Below are positions 7,268 through 14,751 of a stretch of 18,893 bases of DNA, in pieces. The position numbers and the translations under genes are program-made. Source of the DNA: Clostridia bacterium. Its GTDB lineage: Bacteria > Bacillota_A > Clostridia > Christensenellales > Aristaeellaceae. The DNA is taken from assembly GCA_009783365.1 (NCBI GenBank), contig WRHG01000010.1, positions 1-18,893 on the forward strand. The letters run 5' to 3'. Below the pieces are notes generated by a model, which saw only the letters and a list, made by a program, of their open reading frames with translations, had not been told where the DNA came from and made no database searches. The first letter of the stretch is position 1. Each line of letters starts with the position of its first letter.

Positions 7268-9157
7268 ATGACGGCAAAATTTAAATCCTATGTGCTCAAT
7301 CTGTGCGCTGTTTTTTTGATTTATTTTGCGCTGACCTGGCTGATGAACGGCGAAATTATTAATAAATACTATACCGGCATCCTTATTTTGGCTGGTATTA
7401 ACGTCGTTATGACCGTGAGCTTGAACCTGACTACCGGTTTTTTGGGAGAGCTGGCTTTAGGGCACGCGGGCTTTATGAGCGTGGGCGCGTTCACCGCCGG
7501 GATTCTTACCAAAGCTTTTTCGGAAAGCTGGGGCTGGGAAGCCTCCGCCTGCCTGCCTGTTTCTCTGCTGGCCGGCGGCTTGCTGGCGGCGGTGATGGGC
7601 CTCGTGATCGGCATTCCCGTACTGCGCCTGAAGGGGGACTATTTGGCGATCATCACCCTGGGGTTTGGGGAAATCATCCGCGTCATTATTCAAAATCTGG
7701 AGATCACGGGCTACGCCTCGGGCATCAGCCGCATTCCCCGGGTGAATGATTTTTCCATCACATACTTCATCATGGCGGCGGTGGTCATCGTAATGTTTAC
7801 GTTGGGCCGCTCCCGACATGGCCGGGCGATTATCTCCATCCGGGAAAACGCCGTTGCTGCCGAAGCTACGGGCATCTCTACCACCTACTACAAAATTTTT
7901 GCCTTTACCCTGGCCGCCTTCTTCGCGGGGGTGGCGGGGGGCTTGTACGCCCATCATGTGGGCCGCATTTCCGCCACTTCTTTTGACTTTAATAAGTCCA
8001 TCGAATACCTGGTAATGGTGGTGCTGGGCGGCATGGGGTCCATCACGGGCAGTATCGTTTCCGCCACGGTGCTGACCCTGCTGCCGGAGGTGCTGCGGGG
8101 ACTCGAGAATTACCGGTTGCTGCTATACAGCGTTTTGCTGATCGTGATGATGCTCTTCCGCCCGGCAGGGCTGATGGGTACCGCGGAGTTTTCCCTGGTG
8201 GCCCTGTGGGACGCCGCGGCCGGAAAGCTCCACCGAAAAAGGCGGGACCATGGGCCGCGAATGCCCGATATGCCTCGTTACGATGTAGGGGAGGACGCCC
8301 CGGTGCTGACCACCCAAAATCTGGGCATCCGCTTTGGGGGCCTGCAGGCTGCGGAGGATGTAAACATTTCCTTATGGGACAACGAGATCGTAGGGCTTAT
8401 CGGCCCCAACGGCGCTGGAAAAACCACTGTCTTTAACCTTCTTACCGGGGTATACCAGCCTACGGAGGGGGAGATGACCTTGCTGGGCAAGCCCGTGGCT
8501 GATAAGAAAACCCATGAGATCGTCATCGCGGGCATTGCCCGCACCTTTCAAAACATCCGGCTGTTTAAGTCCATGACCGTGCTGGAGAACATCAAGGTAG
8601 CCTTCCACAGCCGCATGCACTATTCCGCAGCCAGCGGCATCTTCCGCCTGCCGGGGCATGCCCGGGAGGAACATGGCATTGACATCCGGGCCCGGGAGTT
8701 GCTGCGTGTATTCCACATGGAAGATACCGCGGATACGCGGGCGGACAGCCTGCCCTACGGCCAGCAGCGCAAGTTGGAGATCTGCCGGGCTCTGGCCACC
8801 AATCCAAAGGTGCTGCTTCTGGACGAGCCTGCCGCCGGTATGAACCCCTTTGAAACCAAGGAATTGATGGAGACCATCCGTCTGATCCGGGATCGGTTTT
8901 CTGTGGCGGTACTGTTGATTGAGCATGATATGAGGCTGGTGATGGGCATCTGCGAACGCATTTATGTATTGAATTACGGCCGCGTCATCGCGGTGGGCAC
9001 CCCCGCGGACATCACCAACAATCCCGAGGTCATCGCCGCCTACCTGGGCAAGAGAAAGGGAGGGCACAGCCCGACTGACGGCGATAAGCCAGCGCTAGGC
9101 GAGCGTGTACAGGCGCGTAGCCCCGGTGAGGCTGAAGGCCGCGGAGAGGCCGATTGA
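7268..9157 (+). CDS. livM: LivM permease fused to LivG ATPase
   Basis: This is a 629-residue fusion of two Liv transporter subunits. Residues 1 to about 310 are LivM: multiple membrane segments, the SLNLTTGFLGELALGHAGF signature, and the GDYLAIITLGFGEIIR loop. After a basic linker (KLHRKRRDHG), residues about 345-597 are LivG: P-loop GPNGAGKTT (379-387), Q-loop in ARTFQNIRLF, a diverged signature LPYGQQRKLE (495-504), Walker B LLLDEP, and the H-loop in LLIEHD. The C-terminal LivG marker NNPEVIAAYLG is intact. About 33 hydrophilic residues follow it, rich in Gly, Glu and Arg, ending 16 bp before livF. ATG 7268 is preferred (AGGTGGGCGGG just upstream); GTG 7259 is possible. Fusion fixes a 1:1 ratio of this permease and ATPase half. 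Confidence 0.93.
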   Translation: MTAKFKSYVLNLCAVFLIYFALTWLMNGEIINKYYTGILILAGINVVMTVSLNLTTGFLGELALGHAGFMSVGAFTAGILTKAFSESWGWEASACLPVSLLAGGLLAAVMGLVIGIPVLRLKGDYLAIITLGFGEIIRVIIQNLEITGYASGISRIPRVNDFSITYFIMAAVVIVMFTLGRSRHGRAIISIRENAVAAEATGISTTYYKIFAFTLAAFFAGVAGGLYAHHVGRISATSFDFNKSIEYLVMVVLGGMGSITGSIVSATVLTLLPEVLRGLENYRLLLYSVLLIVMMLFRPAGLMGTAEFSLVALWDAAAGKLHRKRRDHGPRMPDMPRYDVGEDAPVLTTQNLGIRFGGLQAAEDVNISLWDNEIVGLIGPNGAGKTTVFNLLTGVYQPTEGEMTLLGKPVADKKTHEIVIAGIARTFQNIRLFKSMTVLENIKVAFHSRMHYSAASGIFRLPGHAREEHGIDIRARELLRVFHMEDTADTRADSLPYGQQRKLEICRALATNPKVLLLDEPAAGMNPFETKELMETIRLIRDRFSVAVLLIEHDMRLVMGICERIYVLNYGRVIAVGTPADITNNPEVIAAYLGKRKGGHSPTDGDKPALGERVQARSPGEAEGRGEAD

Positions 9158-9173
9158 AAGGAGGCGGCGGCCC

Positions 9174-9878
9174 ATGCTTGAGGTTCAGGGTCTAAACGTG
9201 TTTTACGGGTCGATTCACGCGCTGCACGACATTGGCTTTTCCGTAGCCAAAGGAGAGATCGTGACGCTGATCGGAGCCAATGGGGCGGGCAAGACCACCG
9301 TGCTCCACGCGATATCGCGGCTGATCCCCCTAAGAACCGGTACCATTGTATTTGACGGACAGGATGTTACCCAAGCGGAGACGTTTCGCCTGGTGACCAG
9401 GGGAATGGCCCAGGTACCGGAAGGACGGCGGGTTTTTCCCGCCATGACCGTGCTGGAAAACTTGGAGATGGGGGCGTATACACGCCGAAGTAAGGGAGAG
9501 TTGGCCCAGGATTTGGAGATGGTGTTTCACCACTTCCCGCAGCTAAAGGAGCGGACCAAGCAGTTGGCGGGCACCCTCTCCGGCGGGGAACAACAGATGC
9601 TGGCCACCGCCCGGGCGCTTATGAGCCACCCTACCCTGCTGATGATGGACGAGCCTTCCATGGGCTTGTCGCCTATTTTGGTGGAAGAGATTTTTAGCAT
9701 TATCCAGAACATCAACAGGGAGGGCACCACCATCCTGCTGGTGGAGCAAAACGCCAACATGGCGCTGAACATCGCCCACCGGGCTTATGTGCTGGAAACC
9801 GGACGCATTGTGATGGAAGGGGCGGCCAAAGAGCTGCTGGAGAATGAAAAGGTAAAACAGGCGTACCTGGGTACGTAA
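9174..9878 (+). CDS. livF: Branched-chain amino acid-type ABC ATPase LivF
   Basis: This 234-residue cytoplasmic ATPase is the second nucleotide-binding subunit of the Liv transporter. Visible motifs are Walker A GANGAGKTT (34-42), the family-specific QVPEGRRVFPAMTVLENL segment (80-97), signature LSGGEQQ (135-141), Walker B LLMMDEP (155-161), and the LivF-type switch LLVEQNAN (188-195). The length matches E. coli LivF (about 237). The start is ATG 9174 with AAAGGAGG at 9157-9164; the frame is open upstream but that stretch overlaps the livM-livG tail and lacks a ribosome site. The partner ATPase is the C-terminal half of the preceding fusion protein. Confidence 0.94.
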   Translation: MLEVQGLNVFYGSIHALHDIGFSVAKGEIVTLIGANGAGKTTVLHAISRLIPLRTGTIVFDGQDVTQAETFRLVTRGMAQVPEGRRVFPAMTVLENLEMGAYTRRSKGELAQDLEMVFHHFPQLKERTKQLAGTLSGGEQQMLATARALMSHPTLLMMDEPSMGLSPILVEEIFSIIQNINREGTTILLVEQNANMALNIAHRAYVLETGRIVMEGAAKELLENEKVKQAYLGT

Positions 9879-9917
9879 ACGAAAGTCCGGGGAGGCAGTC
9901 CCGGCACGGAGGCGGCC

Positions 9918-10949
9918 ATGCTTTACTTTGACAGCGATTATCTGGAAGGGGCGGATGCACGTGTGCTTCGCGCCTTGGTGGAGACAAACGGAGAACAAAC
10001 GGCCGGCTACGGCGAGGATGAACATTGTAAAAAGGCGTCGGCGCTCATTCGGGAGATGGCCATGGCGCCTGAAGCGGCCGTACATTTCGTGACGGGGGGA
10101 ACCCAGGCCAACCTAACGGTGGCGGCCGCGGCGCTGAAACCCTGGGAGGGCGTGCTCAGTGCGGATACGGGGCATATTAACGTACACGAGACCGGCGCCA
10201 TCGAGGCGACAGGGCATAAGGTGCTGGCGCTGCCGGGCAGCGAAGGTAAGCTGTCGGCGGAACAGGTGACGGAAGCCGCGCTCGCTCACAGGGAAGACGG
10301 CCCCCGAGAGCATATGGTTAAGCCCGGCCTGGTCTATATCAGCCACCCCTCGGAGTTGGGCACCCTGTATACCCGGTTGGAGCTGGAGGCATTGTCAGCC
10401 GCGTGCCGGAAATACGGCCTTTGGCTCTACTTGGACGGCGCGCGCCTGGGTTACGGCTTGGCGGCGGAGCCTTCTGTCGACCTTCCCTTGCTGGCCCGCT
10501 GCTGTGACGCATTCACCATCGGCGGCACCAAGGCCGGGCTGTTATTCGGCGAGGCCATTGTGCTGACAGCCAAAGAACTTCAGGATTGCTTCCGCTATGC
10601 TATGAAGCAGCGGGGGGGCATGTTGGCCAAGGGACGGCTGCTGGGTGTACAGTTTGAAGCGCTTCTGCGGGACGGCTACTATGTGGAAGCCTGCAGCCGC
10701 GCCAACGGTTATGCCCAGCGCATTAAGGAAGCCTGGAAGGCGAGGGGTTTTTCCCTGCTGTGCGATACGGTCGCCAATCAGGTGTTTCCGGTCTTACCCA
10801 CTGAGATCATTGCCCGTCTGCGTGATAAGTATAGCTTCGCACACTGGCAGCAGGTGGATAAAGGTCACGCCGCCGTGCGCTTCTGCGCCAGCTGCACCAC
10901 CCGGGAAGAAGACGTTCAGGCTCTGATCAGCGATATAGAGGCTCTGTGA
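9918..10949 (+). CDS. Threonine aldolase-like PLP-dependent enzyme (beta-eliminating lyase family)
   Basis: This 343-residue cytoplasmic fold-type I PLP enzyme is related to low-specificity L-threonine aldolase (LtaE), which splits L-threonine to glycine and acetaldehyde. The N-terminal FDSDYLEGA and YGEDEHCKKA blocks match the family, as do the TGGTQANL cofactor loop (59-66), HINVHETGA (86-94), LDGARLGYGL (172-181, with the cofactor aspartate D173) and GGTKAGLLFGEA (202-213, Schiff-base lysine K205). The start ATG 9918 has GGAGGC 4 nt upstream. It follows livF by only 39 bp with no clear terminator and is probably co-transcribed with the transporter, suggesting amino-acid catabolism linked to uptake. 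Aldolase versus another beta-elimination activity cannot be settled from sequence. Confidence 0.87.
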   Translation: MLYFDSDYLEGADARVLRALVETNGEQTAGYGEDEHCKKASALIREMAMAPEAAVHFVTGGTQANLTVAAAALKPWEGVLSADTGHINVHETGAIEATGHKVLALPGSEGKLSAEQVTEAALAHREDGPREHMVKPGLVYISHPSELGTLYTRLELEALSAACRKYGLWLYLDGARLGYGLAAEPSVDLPLLARCCDAFTIGGTKAGLLFGEAIVLTAKELQDCFRYAMKQRGGMLAKGRLLGVQFEALLRDGYYVEACSRANGYAQRIKEAWKARGFSLLCDTVANQVFPVLPTEIIARLRDKYSFAHWQQVDKGHAAVRFCASCTTREEDVQALISDIEAL

Positions 10950-11008
10950 TCAGAAACGATCCTCCATGTCGCCCTGTTGATTTTTTCATAAAAATTTATA
11001 ATTTTGTC

Positions 11009-11037
11009 TTGACAATGTAATGAAATTGTAATAATAT
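11009..11037 (+). promoter_or_regulatory. Strong sigma-A-like promoter for the secreted wall protein
   Basis: A perfect TTGACA (11009-11014) is followed after exactly 17 nt by TAATAT (11032-11037), inside an AT-rich stretch (10981-11050) that stands out from the GC-rich surroundings. The expected transcript starts near 11045 and leaves a leader of about 90 nt before ATG 11134. A short dyad TCTAT-N3-ATAGA lies in the leader at 11071-11083; its role is unknown. Confidence 0.75.
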
Positions 11038-11133
11038 AAGCATGAAACTTTTAAATACCAAGCGTTATGTTCTATATCATAGATAAGTAGGCTCAATTCC
11101 AACGATCCTGTGGGTAACGGAGGCAAGAAAACG

Positions 11134-13515
11134 ATGAAAACGAATCAGCAACGGGAAAGCAGATTGCATGTTGCGGCACATGGAGGCATTTCGTTGCTGC
11201 TGGCATTTTGCCTCCTCCTGTCCCTGTGGCCGGCCGCCTCGGTCGCCGCCGTCACAGCTGCGCAACTGGACGCTAAAGGCGCCAGCTACGGCGGCGACGG
11301 GCCGGCGAAAATTTCTCCATCCGCCGTGAAAGTGTATGTGCAATTGAGCAACAGCACGAACGTGTTTACCACGGACATCTCAAGCCCGGGCAAAACCGTG
11401 GGCGCCGGCGCGGTGTTGCAGCTTGTTGCCAACAAGTACTATACCATAGGCGCAGATCATTATTTCTGCCTGTATTATGAAAACACCGCCTGGAACGTGC
11501 TGGCGGATGATGTGTACCAGAATATTAAAGACGACGCTTGGTTGACCGGCTACATCACCAATACCCTCTGGCAGGCGGGGAGTTACAGCTCCATCAACAA
11601 GGATTTGGGCTTGCGGGGCGACGTACGGGTTCACGGCTTGCAGATGGCGCTCTCCCGGCTGGGGTACTATACCGGCGCACTGGACGGTAACTTCGGTTCC
11701 GGAACGGAAAGCGCCATACGTAACTTTCAGCGTTCCGACAAAAAGTTGGACGTGGACGGCCGGGCGGGTCCCGCCACTCAGGCGGCTTTGTACCCCTTGG
11801 CGCTGAACAGCAACAACCCCATCAATAACAATACCAATACCAACAGCGGCAACGCTTCCAACATCGGCACCCTGAGGACCACCGCCTCGGTGAACCTGCG
11901 GCAAAGAGCCACCACATCATCTCCCCGGCTGGCCATCGTGCCCAGGAACCTGACGCTGAATTATTTCGGAACCACCTCCGTCGGCGGTATCACCTGGTAC
12001 AATGTTATATACGGCAGCCAGACCGGCTGGCTAATGGGCAGCTTTGTCAGCGCCAGCGGCGGCGGCAGTGGCGGCGGCAGCAGCGGAGGAGGAGGAGGAG
12101 GGGTCCAGATCGGCACGGTTACCATCACCTTGCCAGGTACCCGCGTTCGCCAGTCCCCCAACGGATCCAAGACAGGCGTCGTCCTTGCCAAGGGCAGCAC
12201 GGTGCCCCTGATGGGGCAGCCGGTTTCAGCAGCCGGTTATCAGTGGTATCCTGTCCAAACCTCCGGCGGCGTATACGGCTACGTGCGGGGAGACTGCTGC
12301 AAGGCTAATTTCAGCGGGGGCGGCGGCGGCGGCGGCGGAATAGCGCCTTCCTCCAACAAAACCTACATCACTACAGGCGGTGTACTCAGCGTATTTACCG
12401 CGAAGGAAAAGCCCGCTTCCGGCTTTGTGAATATTCCGGCGGGCCAGGTGATACAGCTGCTCAGCACAACGACGTATACCGAAAACGGTGTCGTGTATTG
12501 CAGCCTGTACTATAATAACATGATTTACAATGCGGTGTACGCGGATATACAGCAGAGCTGGATCATGACCGACGCCCAGCTGACCTCCTATCTGACCGGG
12601 ACCATATGGAACAGCGGGTATACCGCTTCCCTGAAGCAGGAGATGAACCTGGTGGGCGACGTACGGGTACACGCGGCCCAGTTGGCCCTGTCTGTACTGG
12701 GCTTCTATACCGGTTCTTTGGACGGCAACTTTGGCCCTGGCACGGAAAGCGCCGTACGCAACTTCCAGCGGAAAAATAATTTAACGGTGGACGGCAGCGT
12801 CGGCCCCAAGACCTGGCCTGCGCTCTTCTCCGCAGCCGTTAAAGCCTATAGTGGCGGAAGCGGAAGCGGCGGAAGCGGAAGCGGCGGCGCAACGTCGGGG
12901 TTCGGAGTCGTCAACAGCGTTGAGAAGGCGACCTGGGATGGAGACGGTTTAAAATATTTTCCCAAATATACATACGCAACCGTGATGGATGTGAGTACGA
13001 AGTATGTGTTTACAGTGTACCGCTGGGAAGGAAGCAATCATGTGGACTGTTTCCCTGCTACTGCCAACGATACCAAAACCATGTGCGATATAGTGGGGTT
13101 CCCCTATCCCTCCCGTCATCCCACTGATGCGGAAAAAACCAAAATCCTAAACGATGCGGTCAATAACCATGCAAACTATACCTGGCCTGATTTTAAGGGA
13201 ACCTTGACCGGAGTCGCGAGTATCGGTAACAAGTGGGACCGCCGTCCCGCGCTGCTTAACGTGGGGGGCCGCGTGTTCTGCGTAAGCATTTATGGCTGGC
13301 CCCACGGATATAGCAACAGCGCGGATATGAAAGCCTACATGCAGGCGGGGTACTATAAAAACAACAATTACTATGGCGTGATGTGCATCTGGTTCCCGGG
13401 CAGTGAAAACCATACCAAGCCCACCCTGCAAGCAACGAAAGACCAGCACAACGCCGCCATCAATACGGCTTATACAGAAGCCAAAAAGATATTTCCTTCC
13501 GCCACTTTCAAGTAA
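11134..13515 (+). CDS. Secreted multidomain wall protein: two peptidoglycan-binding and two SH3 domains with a C-terminal Cys/His domain
   Basis: This 793-residue exported protein has a signal peptide of about 1-38 (core ISLLLAFCLLLSLWPAA). Domains in order: an unnamed module A1 (about 66-160); peptidoglycan-binding domain 1 (161-222, GDVRVHGLQMALSRLGYYTG); an Asn-rich linker; bacterial SH3 domain 1 (about 245-306); a Gly/Ser linker; SH3 domain 2 (about 325-393); a polyglycine linker; module A2 plus peptidoglycan-binding domain 2 (410-566); a Ser/Gly linker; and a C-terminal domain (590-793). The last resembles a domain I recall at the end of clostridial SH3 proteins: GSNHVD (633-638), KWDRRPALL (700-708), YGWPHG (720-725), YYGVMCIWF (746-754), GSENH (756-760), DQHNAA (770-775). 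ATG 11134 is chosen because GGAGG (11119-11123) precedes it. It probably binds the wall and may act on it. No catalytic activity is proven. Confidence 0.9.
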   Translation: MKTNQQRESRLHVAAHGGISLLLAFCLLLSLWPAASVAAVTAAQLDAKGASYGGDGPAKISPSAVKVYVQLSNSTNVFTTDISSPGKTVGAGAVLQLVANKYYTIGADHYFCLYYENTAWNVLADDVYQNIKDDAWLTGYITNTLWQAGSYSSINKDLGLRGDVRVHGLQMALSRLGYYTGALDGNFGSGTESAIRNFQRSDKKLDVDGRAGPATQAALYPLALNSNNPINNNTNTNSGNASNIGTLRTTASVNLRQRATTSSPRLAIVPRNLTLNYFGTTSVGGITWYNVIYGSQTGWLMGSFVSASGGGSGGGSSGGGGGGVQIGTVTITLPGTRVRQSPNGSKTGVVLAKGSTVPLMGQPVSAAGYQWYPVQTSGGVYGYVRGDCCKANFSGGGGGGGGIAPSSNKTYITTGGVLSVFTAKEKPASGFVNIPAGQVIQLLSTTTYTENGVVYCSLYYNNMIYNAVYADIQQSWIMTDAQLTSYLTGTIWNSGYTASLKQEMNLVGDVRVHAAQLALSVLGFYTGSLDGNFGPGTESAVRNFQRKNNLTVDGSVGPKTWPALFSAAVKAYSGGSGSGGSGSGGATSGFGVVNSVEKATWDGDGLKYFPKYTYATVMDVSTKYVFTVYRWEGSNHVDCFPATANDTKTMCDIVGFPYPSRHPTDAEKTKILNDAVNNHANYTWPDFKGTLTGVASIGNKWDRRPALLNVGGRVFCVSIYGWPHGYSNSADMKAYMQAGYYKNNNYYGVMCIWFPGSENHTKPTLQATKDQHNAAINTAYTEAKKIFPSATFK
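11329..12831 (+). repeat. Intragenic duplication: module A plus peptidoglycan-binding domain
   Basis: Two copies of a 157-residue unit lie in the same gene at 11329-11799 and 12361-12831. The peptidoglycan-binding halves are near-identical (GDVRVH...LDGNFG.GTES..RNFQR in both). The preceding module A copies are diverged but share a CxLYYxN-like core, a YxTxTxW segment and the same junction GDVRVH. The pattern implies an old duplication with two SH3 domains between the copies. Confidence 0.85.
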
Positions 13516-13586
13516 AGAAACACAAAGCCGGAAGGCGATATCACCTATAACGACAGCGACAGGCAGAACAGGCAGGAGGAAGAACC

Positions 13587-13808
13587 ATGCCGTTTTATGA
13601 CCTTCATTGCTCCGGCTGCGGCAAGGATTTTAATGTACAGGCCTCTATGACTGATAAAACGGAAAAACGGGTTTCCTGCCCTGAGTGCGGGTCCAATCAG
13701 ATGGAAACCATTTTTAAGCCCGTCAATTTTCATGTAAAAAGCAGCGATCCGCCCGCGTGCCCCAACAGCCACATCTGCGGCTCCGGATGCCATCATATGC
13801 AAAAATAA
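13587..13808 (+). CDS. FmdB-type zinc ribbon protein
   Basis: This 73-residue protein starts with the FmdB family pattern: MPFYDLHCSGCGKDF then VSCPECGS. The four ribbon cysteines are C8, C11, C31 and C34. FmdB proteins are small putative regulators; their molecular role is not established. The tail is unusual: PACPNSHICGSGCHHMQ adds C58, C64, C68 and two histidines, enough for a second metal site. GGAGGAAG lies 5-6 nt before ATG 13587. It follows the wall protein gene by 71 bp with no terminator seen between, so co-transcription is possible. Confidence 0.86.
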   Translation: MPFYDLHCSGCGKDFNVQASMTDKTEKRVSCPECGSNQMETIFKPVNFHVKSSDPPACPNSHICGSGCHHMQK

Positions 13809-13816
13809 AAATCATA

Positions 13817-13845
13817 AGGGGGCAACAGCTCCCTCTTTCTCTTTC
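13817..13845 (+). terminator. Likely intrinsic terminator after the FmdB gene
   Basis: A 7-bp stem (13817-13823 with 13828-13834, one G-T pair, loop AACA) is followed by the pyrimidine-rich CTTTCTCTTT. It lies between the convergent FmdB gene and the minus-strand gene ending at 13849. On the minus strand the stem is followed by TTATGATTTTTATTTTT, so it may serve both directions. Confidence 0.55.
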
Positions 13846-13848
13846 GTC

Positions 13849-14652
13849 TCATTCCGCGTAGACGATGTCGTCCCGGAGGCGGTATAGGGTGGCGCCGTAC
13901 CCTTTGCGGCAGAAAGCGTCCACAAACCAGTCAACCTCTCTTTCCGCATCGTATTGCACATAACCATAGCGCTCGTTGTTAACCCTTTTGCCCTTCATGT
14001 TGCTGTCCGTCCAACGAACGGCGTCGGCGACGGGGTCGTAATCCGCGGTGAAAACCATGCTATGGGCTCCGGTACCGTAGTAGTACTTGGCCGCCATTTG
14101 AAAATAATCACCCCGCTGCGCCTGTATCAGGAACTCTCGGGCCAGCAGACGGTTGGCTTCCTTGCTGAGACTCCCGTTATAGCGAAAGCTGGCCGCCGCA
14201 TAGAAAGGGTTTCCCTGGGCGGGATCGACGTCTTTCCACTCCACGCCGTACACATAGGGCTTGCAGTCTTCTTTTTTTTGGTTGTCAGGGATAACCAGGG
14301 GCGCGTCGGGAAACTCCGCCATACGAAATTGTTTGCAGTTTTCCCGGAACAGGTATACGGTGAAATTTTTGCAAACGTATATATCCCCGCTGTAATGGGC
14401 GCGTTGCGCTTTACCGTTGGCCTGGTCAAACTTCTGCTTTGCCAGGGCGAGAATCCGGGTGATGAAATCCGCCCGGGCATTGGGGCTTTCCTGCCCGTCT
14501 GCGGAAACGATCGTGATGGTGGGAGCCTCCGCATGTGCCGCGGGCAGCCATCCCGCGGTCATGCTCATTATCAGGCAAAGCGCTGTCAATACCATCCGGT
14601 GTTTTTTCGCACGGATGATCGGACTATTGAAAACGCCGTTATTTGGTTTCAT
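13849..14652 (-). CDS. Exported NlpC/P60-like (papain-fold) putative peptidase or amidase
   Basis: This roughly 267-residue secreted protein has a signal peptide ending near AAHAEAPT. The pattern is that of papain-like NlpC/P60/CHAP enzymes. A cysteine lies in GDIYVCKNFTVYLF (C97, counted from the ATG at 14661), later AQRGDYFQM, then a histidine in GAHSMVF (H200), and an Asp/Asn in RWTDSNM (D219, N221). The conserved-looking tail is YGYVQY then ATLYRLRDDI. Members cut cell-wall peptides or amides; a substrate cannot be assigned. The start at 14652 is preferred over 14661 because AAAGGA sits 8 nt before it but touches the earlier ATG. Inside the same gene order lies another wall protein (plus strand, 11134), suggesting a wall-remodelling neighbourhood. 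The catalytic reading is inference from motif order, not an alignment. Confidence 0.75.
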   Translation of the reverse strand: MKPNNGVFNSPIIRAKKHRMVLTALCLIMSMTAGWLPAAHAEAPTITIVSADGQESPNARADFITRILALAKQKFDQANGKAQRAHYSGDIYVCKNFTVYLFRENCKQFRMAEFPDAPLVIPDNQKKEDCKPYVYGVEWKDVDPAQGNPFYAAASFRYNGSLSKEANRLLAREFLIQAQRGDYFQMAAKYYYGTGAHSMVFTADYDPVADAVRWTDSNMKGKRVNNERYGYVQYDAEREVDWFVDAFCRKGYGATLYRLRDDIVYAE

Positions 14653-14751
14653 CCGTTCCATCCTTTCATGCCGGAAGCATAACCCCTGAGCCCTCCTCCC
14701 GGCAGGGTCGCGCCCGTTGGCGGGACGCGGGTGCGGAGCGTTTGTTTTGCC

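Noticed and set aside
13954..14682. 242-codon plus-strand ORF opposite the papain-like gene
   Set aside because: The minus frame has a signal peptide, ribosome site and conserved motifs; this one has none.
14700..14730. Hairpin GCGCCCG/CGGG-ACGC as a terminator
   Set aside because: It has a bulge and no T-tract on either strand.
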